Below, one piece after another: positions 55,482-64,000 of a DNA stretch of 64,000 nt. The stretch's first letter is position 1. Each line of letters opens with the position of its first letter. A model generated the notes under the pieces. The model was given only the letters and a program-made list of their open reading frames with translations, was not told the DNA's origin and did no database searches. The DNA is from Candidatus Omnitrophota bacterium (GTDB taxonomy: Bacteria > Hinthialibacterota > Hinthialibacteria > Hinthialibacterales > Hinthialibacteraceae), in contig JBFMBP010000139.1 of NCBI GenBank assembly GCA_040755155.1, positions 1 through 64,000 on the forward strand, read 5' to 3'. The position numbers and the translations under genes are program-made.

Positions 55482-56099
55482 TTATTTCTTAGCTAACATC
55501 AAAAATAAGGGATAGTCTTTATCCACTCCAGCGGCTGTTTTTTTCTTGATGACGTAAGGCGTGGAAAATCGGATGGAGTGGAATCCTATGTTTTCCGCCA
55601 TTTTGGCCAGCGGCTCTCGATCAAAGCCAAAATGTTCGACGCCATCGTTATCGGAATGGAAATCGCCCTCTTCTTTATCCAAATCGACAAGGGCTAATTG
55701 CCCCGGTTGTTTAAGGGAATCGTTGAATTGCGATAATATCGAGTCCGTATTCTTGATATGATGGAATGTCATGGAGCAGATGGCGATATCGTATTCCCAT
55801 CGGGGAATCGCATTCTTCATTCCATCCAACCATAGGAGGCCGATGTTATCCATTTCCTGTTGTCGGATTTTTCTCTCTAAAACCTCCAACATTCCGCGAG
55901 AAGAATCGATCGCCGCGATTTTTTTCACCAGCGGCTGGAAATGCAGAGTAACCAATCCCGTGCCCGCCCCATATTCCATCAGGGACATGTCAGAACGAAT
56001 TTCCAACGAATGGATCATCGCATGTGCAATGGCGTCAGCCGCTTCAATGCGCCGGGATTCGTTATCGTAGGTTTGGGATTGGTTATCGAATGGATTCAT
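55482..56099 (-). CDS. Class I SAM-dependent methyltransferase
   Basis: The 205-residue protein has motif I MEYGAGTGLVTLHF, motif II IAAIDSSRGMLEVLERKI, and ICSMTFHHIKNTDSILSQF with LALVDLD. It lacks a recognisable substrate domain, so the methyl acceptor is unknown. Its start is preceded by a terminator that serves the secreted repeat protein gene upstream on the same strand, so it needs its own promoter. Confidence 0.88.
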   Translation of the reverse strand: MNPFDNQSQTYDNESRRIEAADAIAHAMIHSLEIRSDMSLMEYGAGTGLVTLHFQPLVKKIAAIDSSRGMLEVLERKIRQQEMDNIGLLWLDGMKNAIPRWEYDIAICSMTFHHIKNTDSILSQFNDSLKQPGQLALVDLDKEEGDFHSDNDGVEHFGFDREPLAKMAENIGFHSIRFSTPYVIKKKTAAGVDKDYPLFLMLAKK

Positions 56100-56137
56100 G
56101 GCGTTTATCTCGTTGCTCCGATCGCCTCGTCCAGCAA

Positions 56138-56167
56138 AAAAAACAGCCTGCGAAAGCAGGCCGTTTT
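56138..56167 (-). terminator. Terminator after the secreted repeat protein gene
   Basis: GCCTGC (56146-56151), a GAAA loop, and GCAGGC (56156-56161) form a stem that can extend through the C/G and A/T flanks. On the minus strand it is followed by a run of eight T residues. It lies 30 bases past the stop of the gene ending at 56195. Confidence 0.85.
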
Positions 56168-56194
56168 ATTAAGCTCGCTTGAAACTATGCACTA

Positions 56195-57814
56195 TCAATC
56201 CGCTCCCGTAATCTGCGTATAGCTGTCAGTGATCGTAGTGTAATCGGCGGTTACGTTGCGATATTTAGGAGCTAGGCTCGACGCATACGTTTCGCCGCCG
56301 ATAACGAACAAATCGGAGCCTGGCGAGACGATAGCGCCGGGAGTGAAGATTTTCTTACTGGGATCGCCTGGCAGCCAGAGCGGAGTGGTTTCAATAGCGC
56401 GGAACGAATCGGAGAAGTTGGTAACGGGAGCGCCGTTGTTGCCGGTATTGGAAATATCATAAGCATTGGCTAGACCGACCGGATGCACCGTTCCATCGCC
56501 GGTCAGAACCAATAACCCTGTCGTCGTCGAATTCGCCGCCACGCCCAACTGCTTGTTCTCCTTGTTGGGAACCAACGCCAAATCGCGGGCGATGGGGAAG
56601 CCGAAGAAGGGTGGAATCGAGTTGACGGGAATCACATTGCCGTTCGAATCGATTTTCGGCGGGAAGGAAAGCGCCGCATCGCCGATGGCGAACACTCCGC
56701 CATATTCGTCGAGGAGATAGAAGCCCTTGCCGCTGGGGGTGATTTCAACATCTATGGCAACATCCCACCCGAAATAGGGTAGGTCGCCTTTATCGGCTTC
56801 CCAGGGACTGGCGAGGACGATGTTGTTGATCGGCTTGCCGAAATCCTCTTGCAGCATATCTTTGTCGTAAAGAATTTGGTTATCATTGTCCACATCGAAA
56901 TCAAGCGCGAGACGGTTGGAGTGCACGGCGCCGAAACCGTCCAGAATGTAATAACCATTCGTCATGGCGATAGTTCTGTTTTCGATCGCGCTGGAATCGC
57001 TTTTGGATGGAGCGGTCAGTTGCGCGTATTCCGCCGATATTTCCAAGTCGCGGGCGATATCCGAACCCGAACCGAAATAGGCGAAAATTGGAGTGACGCT
57101 TTTTACATTTTGATTGAAATAAAGACGATTGACAGGATAATTAATGGGGCCGCCTTTTAGAAGGTCATTGACGGTAACTTCCGAACCGGAGATGTCGATC
57201 GTGCCCGGATAAAGGCTTTCGACGATTTCGGGCTCGCCGGTTTGAAGATTATCGAAGACGTAAGAAGGAAGATTGGTTGCGCCTACGGGATGCACGACGC
57301 CGTCGGCGTCCAGAACGAAGTAGCCGCGATAGCCGTAAGTTTCGTTTCTCCAGTCGGGAGAGATTTCAAGGTCTTTCGCTACGTCCCAGCCGAAATAAGG
57401 GACGGCGGAAAACGTAGAGTGCATTGCGCCTACCTGCGCCGGAGTCGATATCAAAACCGGCGTGGAATCCGGCGCGGTAACGGAAATCGGCGTATCCAAC
57501 GTCAGGGAAAATTGACCGCCCAAAACATCCAAAGCGTACGCTCCTTTCAAGGAGCCGTCAGGATTGCCGACTAATTCGATGTCTTTGGCTACAGGAAAAG
57601 GAAACTGGAATTGGTTGGAGGTGTCAGCCAACTCTTTGAAAAGATAAGAGCTCAATTGATCGCCATTCTGGGAGACGCTGAATATCCGTCCTAAAGCATC
57701 CAGTATCAAAATACCATCTTGATTGGCTGTGGTAGGTTCGAATTGAGCGCTGGCGTTATTTACAAATACAACCGACAATACACTGATGCCGAGGAGCAGC
57801 CGTCTTAAGGCCAT
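56195..57814 (-). CDS. Secreted protein with repeated aromatic/aspartate units
   Basis: After a signal peptide (LLLGISVLSVVFVNNASAQ) the protein has at least five repeats. Each holds a core like YFGWDVAKDLEISPD, then GYFVLDADGVVHPVG or GFYLLDEYGGVFAIG. Each unit thus couples an F/YFGWD.A.DLE segment with a strand-turn-strand GxxxLDxxGxVH. This is the layout of a beta-propeller, although no known blade family is recognised. The ATG at 57814 is chosen for the perfect AAGGAGGT five bases upstream. It is likely an abundant envelope or extracellular binding protein. Confidence 0.7.
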   Translation of the reverse strand: MALRRLLLGISVLSVVFVNNASAQFEPTTANQDGILILDALGRIFSVSQNGDQLSSYLFKELADTSNQFQFPFPVAKDIELVGNPDGSLKGAYALDVLGGQFSLTLDTPISVTAPDSTPVLISTPAQVGAMHSTFSAVPYFGWDVAKDLEISPDWRNETYGYRGYFVLDADGVVHPVGATNLPSYVFDNLQTGEPEIVESLYPGTIDISGSEVTVNDLLKGGPINYPVNRLYFNQNVKSVTPIFAYFGSGSDIARDLEISAEYAQLTAPSKSDSSAIENRTIAMTNGYYILDGFGAVHSNRLALDFDVDNDNQILYDKDMLQEDFGKPINNIVLASPWEADKGDLPYFGWDVAIDVEITPSGKGFYLLDEYGGVFAIGDAALSFPPKIDSNGNVIPVNSIPPFFGFPIARDLALVPNKENKQLGVAANSTTTGLLVLTGDGTVHPVGLANAYDISNTGNNGAPVTNFSDSFRAIETTPLWLPGDPSKKIFTPGAIVSPGSDLFVIGGETYASSLAPKYRNVTADYTTITDSYTQITGAD

Positions 57815-58505
57815 TTCGACCTCCTTAGAATGCGCATTGATAAACTTTTCCCGCATTATACTCTTATCCCTTGACTTGGCCTATTCGCCAACAAGGGGGC
57901 CCATACATAATTTTTATAATTAACCACCTTACCGAATTGGTGAGCCAGACTCAAGTCTTAAACCAGAAAAAAAATCCAAGAAATTTGTCCCGGTATCTCA
58001 ATAAATTCATCCCATTCGAAGCGAATGAGGCTAAAAATCCTCAGTGCAGTATAAGGAAAAGTCCTCTCTATGTCAAGTGATAAATTTCGCTCAAGTACTG
58101 TAAAAACCAGGATCTGCGTGATTATTTTCTTGAAACTTGCCTCTTCCGGGATAAGAAGCGTTGTTGCTTGACCGCAATGCTGCGGGGTAGGAAATCCCCC
58201 GTTTCCTCTTTCTTACCGCCATTATTCCTTTGTTCTCTGCGGCCTTTTTATGTTTTTTGTTTTAACCTCCACGAATTAAAGAATTTAAATCGTTAGGCCG
58301 CCCAGAAGTTACATCGTTTTTAATATACCATAGAATATCGTACATCTCCAGAGTAAGTTTAATATTTTTTTAATGGTTGATAAAATATTTCTCTTCGATA
58401 ATAGGAAAACGAGTATTCCCATGGCCGGGATTACAGTATTCGCCTTACGTCCTATCCTGCAAGGAATAAGTTTTCTCGACGATATGGCTTTCTGTGCGTT
58501 TTGAA
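57815..58505. other. Intergenic stretch between the secreted repeat protein and phosphomannomutase genes
   Basis: This 690-base region has no credible gene or RNA. Near 57855 a TATAAT on the minus strand may be the -10 element of the repeat-protein gene. The remainder is mixed AT-rich sequence with short G/C-rich hairpins (for example near 58188-58202) and no obvious function. Confidence 0.5.
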
Positions 58506-59867
58506 TCAACCGGCGCCGATAAGGTCGAGAACCTCCTCCGTTTTCGAACGCATCAACCGAATGTCTCCCCGCGATTCCACGTTCAATCGTATAACCGGCT
58601 CCGTATTCGATTTCCTTAAATTCATTCGCCAGGTCTCGAAGGCGATGGAGAGACCATCGATCTCATCGACGATGGGATTCATGCTCTCATAATAACGGCG
58701 GACTCTTTCAAAAATGGAGTCCGGTTCCTTCACTCGCCGGTTGATCTCGCCGCTGACTGGGTAGCGTTCGATGCGTTCTGCGATCAATGCCGACAGCGGA
58801 TTTCCTCGTTGGCTCAAGATTTCCGCCATCAGCAGCCAGGGCGTCATTCCGCTGTCGCAATAGAAAAAGTCTTTGAAATAATGATGCGCCGACATTTCGC
58901 CGCCGTAGACGGCGTCTTCCCGCCGCATCATTTCTTTGATGAAAGCATGGCCCGATTTGCATGGTAGGGGAACGCCTCCGGCTTCCTCCACAAGTTCGAT
59001 CGTATTCCATACCAAACGCGGATCGTAAACGATTTTAGCGCCGGGACGCTTGGCCAGCAACGCTTGGGCTAGAAAACCAACGATGTAATAGCCTTCGATA
59101 AACTCCCCATTCTCGTCGAAGAAAAAACAGCGATCGAAGTCGCCATCCCATGCGATGCCTAGCTCCGCATGGGATTCCTTTACCGCCCGGCTGGTATTAA
59201 AACGGTTTTCCGGCAAAAGAGGATTGGGAACGCCGTGGGGAAAGGAGGGATCCGGTAGATGATGGATTTTTACGAATTCGAAGGGCAAATGCTTCTCCAA
59301 TTGGTCCAGGATAATACCCGCTCCGCCGTTGCCTGCGTTGACGACGATTTTCATCGGTTTGAGTTGGCCGATATCCACGCCGCCTAATAGGCGTTGGATA
59401 TAGGCGTCCGTACAATCGAACGTCTTAACCTGACCGATTCGCTCCGGCGCCGCAAATACTCCCGCCAGACAAAGGCGCTCGATCTCCTTTAGTCCCGTCT
59501 CGGAGCCTACGGGCCGCGATTCGCGGCGAACGATTTTCATGCCGTTGTATTCTGGGGGATTGTGGCTGGCGGTGATCATGATTCCCCCGTCCATTTGTTG
59601 ATGGGCGACGGCGAAATAGACCATTTCGGTTCCGCACAAACCCATGTCGAAAACATCGGCGCCGCCTTCGGTCAGCCCTTTCGCCAGCGCTTGGCTCAGC
59701 GCCTCGCCCGAAGCGCGGATATCGCGCCCAATGACGAATGTTTTCGCCGAGAGATATTGCGCGGCGGCGCGTCCAATTTTGTACGCCAATTCGGGATTCA
59801 GTTCCGAAGGGACGACGCCCCGCACGTCATAAGCCTTGAAACACGGAATCGAGGATATGCGGTTCAT
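58506..59867 (-). CDS. manB: Phosphomannomutase/phosphoglucomutase
   Basis: The enzyme converts mannose 6-phosphate to mannose 1-phosphate (and often glucose phosphates). The 453-residue four-domain protein has the catalytic serine motif TASHNPPEYNGMK (about residue 97), the metal loop WDGDFDRCFFFDE, the sugar-binding GGEMSAHHYF, and a phosphate-binding end with NTEPVIRLNVESR. The next gene on the strand upstream makes GDP-mannose, so both feed mannose-containing surface glycans. Confidence 0.93.
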   Translation of the reverse strand: MNRISSIPCFKAYDVRGVVPSELNPELAYKIGRAAAQYLSAKTFVIGRDIRASGEALSQALAKGLTEGGADVFDMGLCGTEMVYFAVAHQQMDGGIMITASHNPPEYNGMKIVRRESRPVGSETGLKEIERLCLAGVFAAPERIGQVKTFDCTDAYIQRLLGGVDIGQLKPMKIVVNAGNGGAGIILDQLEKHLPFEFVKIHHLPDPSFPHGVPNPLLPENRFNTSRAVKESHAELGIAWDGDFDRCFFFDENGEFIEGYYIVGFLAQALLAKRPGAKIVYDPRLVWNTIELVEEAGGVPLPCKSGHAFIKEMMRREDAVYGGEMSAHHYFKDFFYCDSGMTPWLLMAEILSQRGNPLSALIAERIERYPVSGEINRRVKEPDSIFERVRRYYESMNPIVDEIDGLSIAFETWRMNLRKSNTEPVIRLNVESRGDIRLMRSKTEEVLDLIGAG

Positions 59868-59936
59868 AGGCAGCGCTCATTGTTTTTCTATTTCATGTTT
59901 ATTCGTGGTTTCAAAATTAATTCGCGTCTTCGCGAT

Positions 59937-61052
59937 TCAAATTTGCGTCGCTCCGCGATTTTTCAATTCCTCTACAATTAGGCGTACATCCTGCGCCCGG
60001 TCGCGGCGGCAGACGAGCACGCCGTCTTCCGTAACGGCGATGATGGCGTTTTCCATTCCCGCCGCGCCCACGGCCATTTTCTCCATTCCCGGCTCATTGT
60101 AAACGATGACGTTGCGGCAATCCACGAGCGCCGCTCCCCCATAGACGGTGTTTCGATTCGAATCGCGGGATTGGAAGCGGGCGAGCGAATCCCAGGCTCC
60201 GGCATCGTCCCAGGCGAAATCCCCCAGGGCGACGTATACGTTTTCCGCTTTTTCCATCAGGCCGTAGTCGATGGAGATATTGGGCATTCTTTCGAAAATT
60301 TCCGCAATTTCTTTCTCGGCGCCGGTATTCCGCTGCAATATTTCCGCCATCCGCAAAACGCTTTGCGCCAGATCGGGCAGAGCGCGTTGCAGACTTTTAA
60401 GAAAGGTGGAGATGCGCCAAAAGAACATGCCGCTGTTCCAGTAATAGAATCGAGAGGCCTGATACCGTTCCGCATCTTCCTGGTGGGGTTTTTCCAGAAA
60501 CTGGGCCGCGCGATAGATGGGAACGCCGCCGCTTTCGGTAACGGGCTTGTTCAATTCGGCGATTTGGATATAACCGAAACCCGTCTCTGGGCGCGTAGGA
60601 TGCGTCCCGATCGCCACCAGCGCTTCGTTCTCCTCCGCCCACCGCAGCGCGGCGGCGAGAGTGCTCCGGAAGCGCCCGTTGTCGCCGATGCGATGATCGG
60701 CGGTCGTTACTGACATAAGAATATCTTCCGCATCGGGAAAACGGGCCAACGCATGGGCGGCGGCGAAAGCGATGCAGCCCGACGTATTGCGCCGCATCGG
60801 TTCCCCCAATACATTTTCGGCGGGGATTTGCGGCAAGGCGGAGCGAATAACCGCCTGCAAATCGGCGTTGGCGCCGATGAAAATCCGTTCGGGAGGAATT
60901 AGGGGCGCCAACCGATCGACGGCTTCCTCCAGCATCGTTTTCGTCTCGCTGGTCAGACGCAACAGCTGCTTGGGACGCAAACGGCGGCTGATAGGCCAAA
61001 ATCGCTCCCCCGACCCGCCCGCCATAATAATTCCGACGGTAGGAATACTCAT
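59937..61052 (-). CDS. manC: Mannose-1-phosphate guanylyltransferase
   Basis: The enzyme makes GDP-mannose from mannose 1-phosphate and GTP. The nucleotide-binding loop GIIMAGGSGERFWPISRRLRPKQ opens the protein, and the family blocks GEPMRRNTSGCIAFAA, TRPETGFGYI, FLEKP, WNSGMFFW and DFAWDDAGAWDSL follow. The length (371) is that of the short form, without the isomerase domain. It lies 69 bases before the phosphomannomutase gene on the same strand and supplies the next step of that pathway. Confidence 0.95.
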   Translation of the reverse strand: MSIPTVGIIMAGGSGERFWPISRRLRPKQLLRLTSETKTMLEEAVDRLAPLIPPERIFIGANADLQAVIRSALPQIPAENVLGEPMRRNTSGCIAFAAAHALARFPDAEDILMSVTTADHRIGDNGRFRSTLAAALRWAEENEALVAIGTHPTRPETGFGYIQIAELNKPVTESGGVPIYRAAQFLEKPHQEDAERYQASRFYYWNSGMFFWRISTFLKSLQRALPDLAQSVLRMAEILQRNTGAEKEIAEIFERMPNISIDYGLMEKAENVYVALGDFAWDDAGAWDSLARFQSRDSNRNTVYGGAALVDCRNVIVYNEPGMEKMAVGAAGMENAIIAVTEDGVLVCRRDRAQDVRLIVEELKNRGATQI

Positions 61053-61142
61053 CCCGATTCCTCCTAAAAAATTTTCTCTATTGTAACGCGGAATAGACGC
61101 AGAAGGAGCCTTGCGGGACAGTGTGACTGCGGAGACGGGGAG

Positions 61143-61228
61143 AAAGATTGATGGGTCACGTTTTTTGATCCATCAATCTTTTCATCATTCATCATTCATC
61201 ATTCATCACTCCTCATTCATCATTCATC
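61143..61228. repeat. Hairpin of the GATGGGTC family followed by a CATCATTCAT tandem
   Basis: AAAGATTGATGGGTC (61143-61157) and GATCCATCAATCTTT (61167-61181) form a stem with one mismatch. The imperfect CATCATTCAT tandem then runs from 61182 to 61228. The hairpin resembles the core of the element at 45491-45582. The rest of 61053-61409 shows no gene. Confidence 0.7.
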
Positions 61229-61409
61229 GAAACAGCCTTTTTTCCCCTTCCAATTTCGGATAGAGTAATCGAATCAGCAATTCCGACTGTTTTTTGTGAT
61301 AAGATTGGTTGCTATATTGCATAGAACTCGGCTCGGCGGTTAATCCGCTTCCTCCCATAAACCTATGGAGTCGTCAAAGCCGTCCTGATCCCTATCCAAG
61401 GAAAAAACG

Positions 61410-62171
61410 ATGAAATTCTACGACCAAATGGCCCAAACCTACGATTACTTCATTGATTGGCCGGAGCGAATAAAGAAGGAAGATCCCTTCTATCAGCATC
61501 TTTTCCAAGAATGCTTGGGCAAATCTATCCTCGATCTCGGCTGCAGCACGGGAGGCCATGCGCTTTATTGGGGGGAAATGGGATATAACGTTGTCGGAAT
61601 CGATAGTTCCAGCAAAATGATCAAATACGCCCAGGAATTGGCGGAAAAGGAAGAAGTCGATATCGAATTCCAGTGTATGAAAATTACCGACTTCGCCTCG
61701 CGCTTTCAGCAGAAATTCGACGCCGTCATCTGCGCGGGCAATACGCTCTCCCATCTTTTAGACAAGCCGTCAATCATACGCCTATTCACGGAGTCCATCG
61801 CCGTAATGAAGATAACCAGCGTGGCGATTTATCATCTCCTCAACTATCGGCTCATTCTGGAAAACCGGCGCCGCGATTTTCCCGTCAAATCCCGCATCGT
61901 GGAAGGAACGGAATACGTCTTCGCGAGATTTTACGATTTCCAAACGGAACATCTCGAATTCAACATGGTTTCCGCCGTGAAGGACGAAAACGGATGGCAT
62001 TCGCGCAGTTCGCAATTGCTGCATCATCCCTGGCTGGCGGATGAACTGATCGAAATGGCCAAAGAGGCGGGATTCACAGAGATTATGACCTACGGCGATT
62101 ACGATTTTTCCGAATTCGATCCCGAAACCAGCCAAGACCTATTGCTGGTGTGCGAATTGGGAGAAGCGTAA
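61410..62171 (+). CDS. Class I SAM-dependent methyltransferase
   Basis: The 253-residue protein has motif I LDLGCSTGGHALYWG and the acidic loop VVGIDSSSKMI, then ICAGNTLSHL. A C-terminal beta region (RSRIVEGTEYVFARFYDFQTEH-like) may hold the substrate. The acceptor is unknown. AAGGA precedes the ATG. It is not closely related to the methyltransferase at 55482-56099, as their motifs differ, and it appears to be transcribed alone. Confidence 0.88.
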   Translation: MKFYDQMAQTYDYFIDWPERIKKEDPFYQHLFQECLGKSILDLGCSTGGHALYWGEMGYNVVGIDSSSKMIKYAQELAEKEEVDIEFQCMKITDFASRFQQKFDAVICAGNTLSHLLDKPSIIRLFTESIAVMKITSVAIYHLLNYRLILENRRRDFPVKSRIVEGTEYVFARFYDFQTEHLEFNMVSAVKDENGWHSRSSQLLHHPWLADELIEMAKEAGFTEIMTYGDYDFSEFDPETSQDLLLVCELGEA

Positions 62172-62250
62172 AAACACTGACGAGTGACAAGTTATAAGCC
62201 CCCTACCGAGGAAAGACCCTCGGCGATTGCAGGAAGAAAAGCCCTGCCGC

Positions 62251-62330
62251 CCCGCTGTTGAAACGGCGGGCTAGTGTCGTTTGCCCCTTTAAAGGGGCAT
62301 TTGAAAATAGCCCAGCCTTTCAAGGCTGGG
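62251..62330. repeat. Triple-hairpin REP-like element, copy 2
   Basis: This 80-base copy has the same three palindromes as 11371-11450 in the same spacing, with about six base differences; one pair in the first stem (CTGTT against AACGG) is weakened. It lies downstream of the methyltransferase gene. Confidence 0.85.
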
Positions 62331-62349
62331 ATGACGATGAGGGACTGGG

Positions 62350-62448
62350 TGGCGGGTGGCAAGGGCAAGGTTGTATCCGCCTTTGAATTATCCTCTTTCA
62401 TCTTTCATCTTTCATCATTCATCATTCATCATTCATCACTTATCATTC
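62350..62448. repeat. Composite intergenic repeat, GGGTGGCAAGGGC block with CATCATTCAT tandem
   Basis: GGGTGGCAAGGGCAAGG is followed, after a short spacer, by a run of TTTCATC and CATCATTCAT units (about 62397-62446). The order matches the composite at 43312-43420. Confidence 0.65.
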
Positions 62449-62453
62449 CCAGT

Positions 62454-63320
62454 TCATCCCGTTTCCTGCTGGCCGCCTTTAAATTCCTTGTATTTGAGCG
62501 CTAGAACGGTGAGGACGATGCTAGCGGCGATGATGCCCAAGAGAGTAACGATCGAAACCGTTGCAGAGGAAGGTTTATGTTCGCTGAGAAGCGCGATCAT
62601 AATTTCTTTTACGTCGTTGCCGCCTCCGGAAGCGAAATCCTGCCGTGGAAAAATGGATTGCAGGTAATGCTTGATGGTGAGTTTGTGGGCTGTGCCGGGA
62701 ATATAAGCGGCGAAGGCGTCCCAAACAAAGAGAAGAAATGCGCCCACTTTCAAAGAATGCTTGAAAAAAATCCCTACTAGCATCATCACGGCGCCGTAGG
62801 ATGCCAATCCAAGAGCGAAGATGCGCATATCCCTCAATAAAACCCTATACTCGCTGAGAATCATATCCGCCCCGGGCATCGAACCGAGAATCAGATAAAC
62901 CGCTGTCAGAGAAATGCCGGTTAGAATGACGACGGAAAGAACGTATGCCATGAACTTGCCTAGGACGATGACGGTTCGAGGGATGGGGCGAAGCCGCAGA
63001 AAAATCAACGTCCCCTCGTCCACTTCCTCTGACATGACCGATAGGCCGCGCAAGAGCGAAAGCAAGGGAACCACGAATTGCATAAACATACTGGCGCTGC
63101 ATAAAGTGTAGATATTGAACGGATCGCCTCCGCTCTTGGAAGGTGGAAAGCCATAGATGGCGACAATCAACCGCCAGAACAGCACGGGAAACAGTGGAAT
63201 CAGCGCCACAATGGCGGGAAAGAGGATTTTCCGCCGCAGCAGCGTCATGCGCAGGTTGATCGTAATCAGGGCGGATAGTGGATAACTTACGCGAGAGAGA
63301 AAGACGGTGGATGGGTTCAT
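62454..63320 (-). CDS. ABC transporter permease (ABC-2 type)
   Basis: The 288-residue protein has six hydrophobic segments (ILFPAIVALIPLFPVLFW, MFMQFVVPLLSLLRGLSVMSEEVDEGT, VIVLGKFMAYVLSVVILTGISL, IFALGLASYGAVMMLVGIFF, VGAFLLFVWDAFAAYI, IVTLLGIIAASIVLTVLAL). SEEVDEGTLIFLRLRPIPR is the loop typical of ABC-2 exporters. The ATG at 63320 overlaps the ATPase stop as ATGA; the open frame further upstream lies in the ATPase gene and is not used. The substrate is unknown. Confidence 0.88.
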   Translation of the reverse strand: MNPSTVFLSRVSYPLSALITINLRMTLLRRKILFPAIVALIPLFPVLFWRLIVAIYGFPPSKSGGDPFNIYTLCSASMFMQFVVPLLSLLRGLSVMSEEVDEGTLIFLRLRPIPRTVIVLGKFMAYVLSVVILTGISLTAVYLILGSMPGADMILSEYRVLLRDMRIFALGLASYGAVMMLVGIFFKHSLKVGAFLLFVWDAFAAYIPGTAHKLTIKHYLQSIFPRQDFASGGGNDVKEIMIALLSEHKPSSATVSIVTLLGIIAASIVLTVLALKYKEFKGGQQETG

Positions 63321-64000
63321 TTCACTAAGTACTCGAAAACGGATTGGAGATTGTCGTCCATCGTGATCAATTGATCCACGGGAATTTGGCGGTCGAGAAC
63401 GATTTCGTCGAAGCGGTTGTAGAATTGATCGGGAGACAACGTTTGCACGATCAATTCGTCCGACGTTTCGCCGAAGGATAGACTTTGCACTTCCGGGAAT
63501 CCCACGAGTAGATTGGAAAGGCGCTGCCTTTCGGGAGTGATGATGCGGACGTGGCGCGGCTGTTCGTCGATCAACTCGCGGATTTCCTGCACCTCGCCTT
63601 CCGCCAGAAGCAAGCCGTGATTGAGCACCAGGATGCGGTTGGTCATCTCTTCGACCTCGTGAAGAATGTGGCTGGAGACAAGGATCGTTTTGCCCATCTG
63701 CCCATAATGGCGGATGCGCTCGGCGCATTCGTGGCGGCCTATGGGATCCATGCCGGAAAACGGCTCGTCGAGGAAGAGAACTTGGGGATCGTGCAGAATG
63801 GCTTGGGCGAATTTAATGCGCTGGCGCATGCCCTTGCTGTAAGCTCCGATCGGCTTGCGCGCCGCTTCCCGATCAAGACCCATAATAACCAGGGTTTCTT
63901 TCGCCGTTTCTAAGGCTTTGGCTTTGGGCAAGCCGTGCAGCCGGGCCATATACGTTAAAAATTCCTCGCCGGATAGGGTTTCGTAAAACGTCTCCTGGTC
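63317..64000 (-). CDS. ABC transporter ATP-binding protein (partial, N-terminus outside window)
   Basis: The visible part starts with FYETLSGEEFLTYMARLHGLPK and has the ABC signature YSKGMRQRIKFAQAILHDPQVLFLDEPFSGMDP (signature, Walker B and D-loop) and the H-loop LVSSHILHEVEEM. A C-terminal region of about 100 residues follows. The Walker A motif must lie beyond 64000. It is coupled by a 4-base overlap to the permease and would export an unknown substrate, as ABC-2 systems do for drugs, lipids or glycans. Confidence 0.9.
   Translation of the reverse strand, partial: DQETFYETLSGEEFLTYMARLHGLPKAKALETAKETLVIMGLDREAARKPIGAYSKGMRQRIKFAQAILHDPQVLFLDEPFSGMDPIGRHECAERIRHYGQMGKTILVSSHILHEVEEMTNRILVLNHGLLLAEGEVQEIRELIDEQPRHVRIITPERQRLSNLLVGFPEVQSLSFGETSDELIVQTLSPDQFYNRFDEIVLDRQIPVDQLITMDDNLQSVFEYLVK

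Noticed and set aside
57871-58080. Short open frame in the 690-base gap
   Set aside because: No ribosome site and no protein-like pattern.

Overview
The window comes from a diderm (Gram-negative type) bacterium. It has Kdo sugar genes (kdsD, kdsA), a full type II secretion (general secretory pathway) operon, a GDP-mannose gene pair, many proteins with Sec signal peptides, and secreted carbohydrate-active proteins that include three DUF1080 domains, a GH36 alpha-galactosidase and an alginate-lyase-like protein. This mix, the mid-range GC content and the many short palindromic intergenic repeats resemble uncultured polysaccharide-degrading lineages of the PVC/FCB or Hydrogenedentota/Sumerlaeota/Omnitrophota kind. 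The phylum is inference. No rRNA, tRNA, CRISPR array or complete transposase gene was seen.

Layout. 1-1365: the end of a WD40-like protein, a frameshifted gene remnant, and a zinc-ribbon/HTH protein resembling YvyF behind a near-consensus promoter. 1515-11256: an SLC13 transporter, kdsD and kdsA, and a sodium:solute symporter with a small membrane partner. An AT-rich two-gene cassette (PHP-ABC ATPase plus AlbA/Schlafen-type protein, 4436-8435) sits between kdsD and kdsA and is the best candidate for an acquired defence system. 11257-17492: palindromic repeats, a secreted protein, a DUF2283 gene group with a broken toxin-like gene, an alpha/beta hydrolase without its nucleophile, prfB with its programmed frameshift, and a DUF115 protein. 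17493-19800: repeats, a small inverted-repeat element and a GntR/LacI hybrid regulator.

19801-37516 (minus strand) is one long gene run. It starts at a sigma-54-type promoter (37502-37516) and continues through a Spy-like protein, gspE, F, G, H, I, J, K, L, M, a C-like gene, a secretin split into two genes, a sensor kinase, an NtrC-type sigma-54 activator, msrA and a zinc-ribbon rhomboid. Most neighbours overlap by a few bases. The activator and the promoter it could use lie in the same run, so a self-reinforcing circuit is likely.

37745-57814 is a nutrient and surface region. It holds two paralogous zinc/PAS proteins, the alpha-galactosidase, DUF1080 and CBM9-like proteins, a YjbQ protein, TerB-like and STAS proteins, a secreted metzincin-like protein, ferritin, a GT-C membrane protein, YggT, a secreted phosphodiesterase-type protein, a KDPG aldolase/KDG kinase/PfkB cluster, a methyltransferase and a secreted repeat protein. 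58506-64000 holds phosphomannomutase and mannose-1-phosphate guanylyltransferase (GDP-mannose for surface glycans), another methyltransferase and an ABC exporter pair cut by the window edge.
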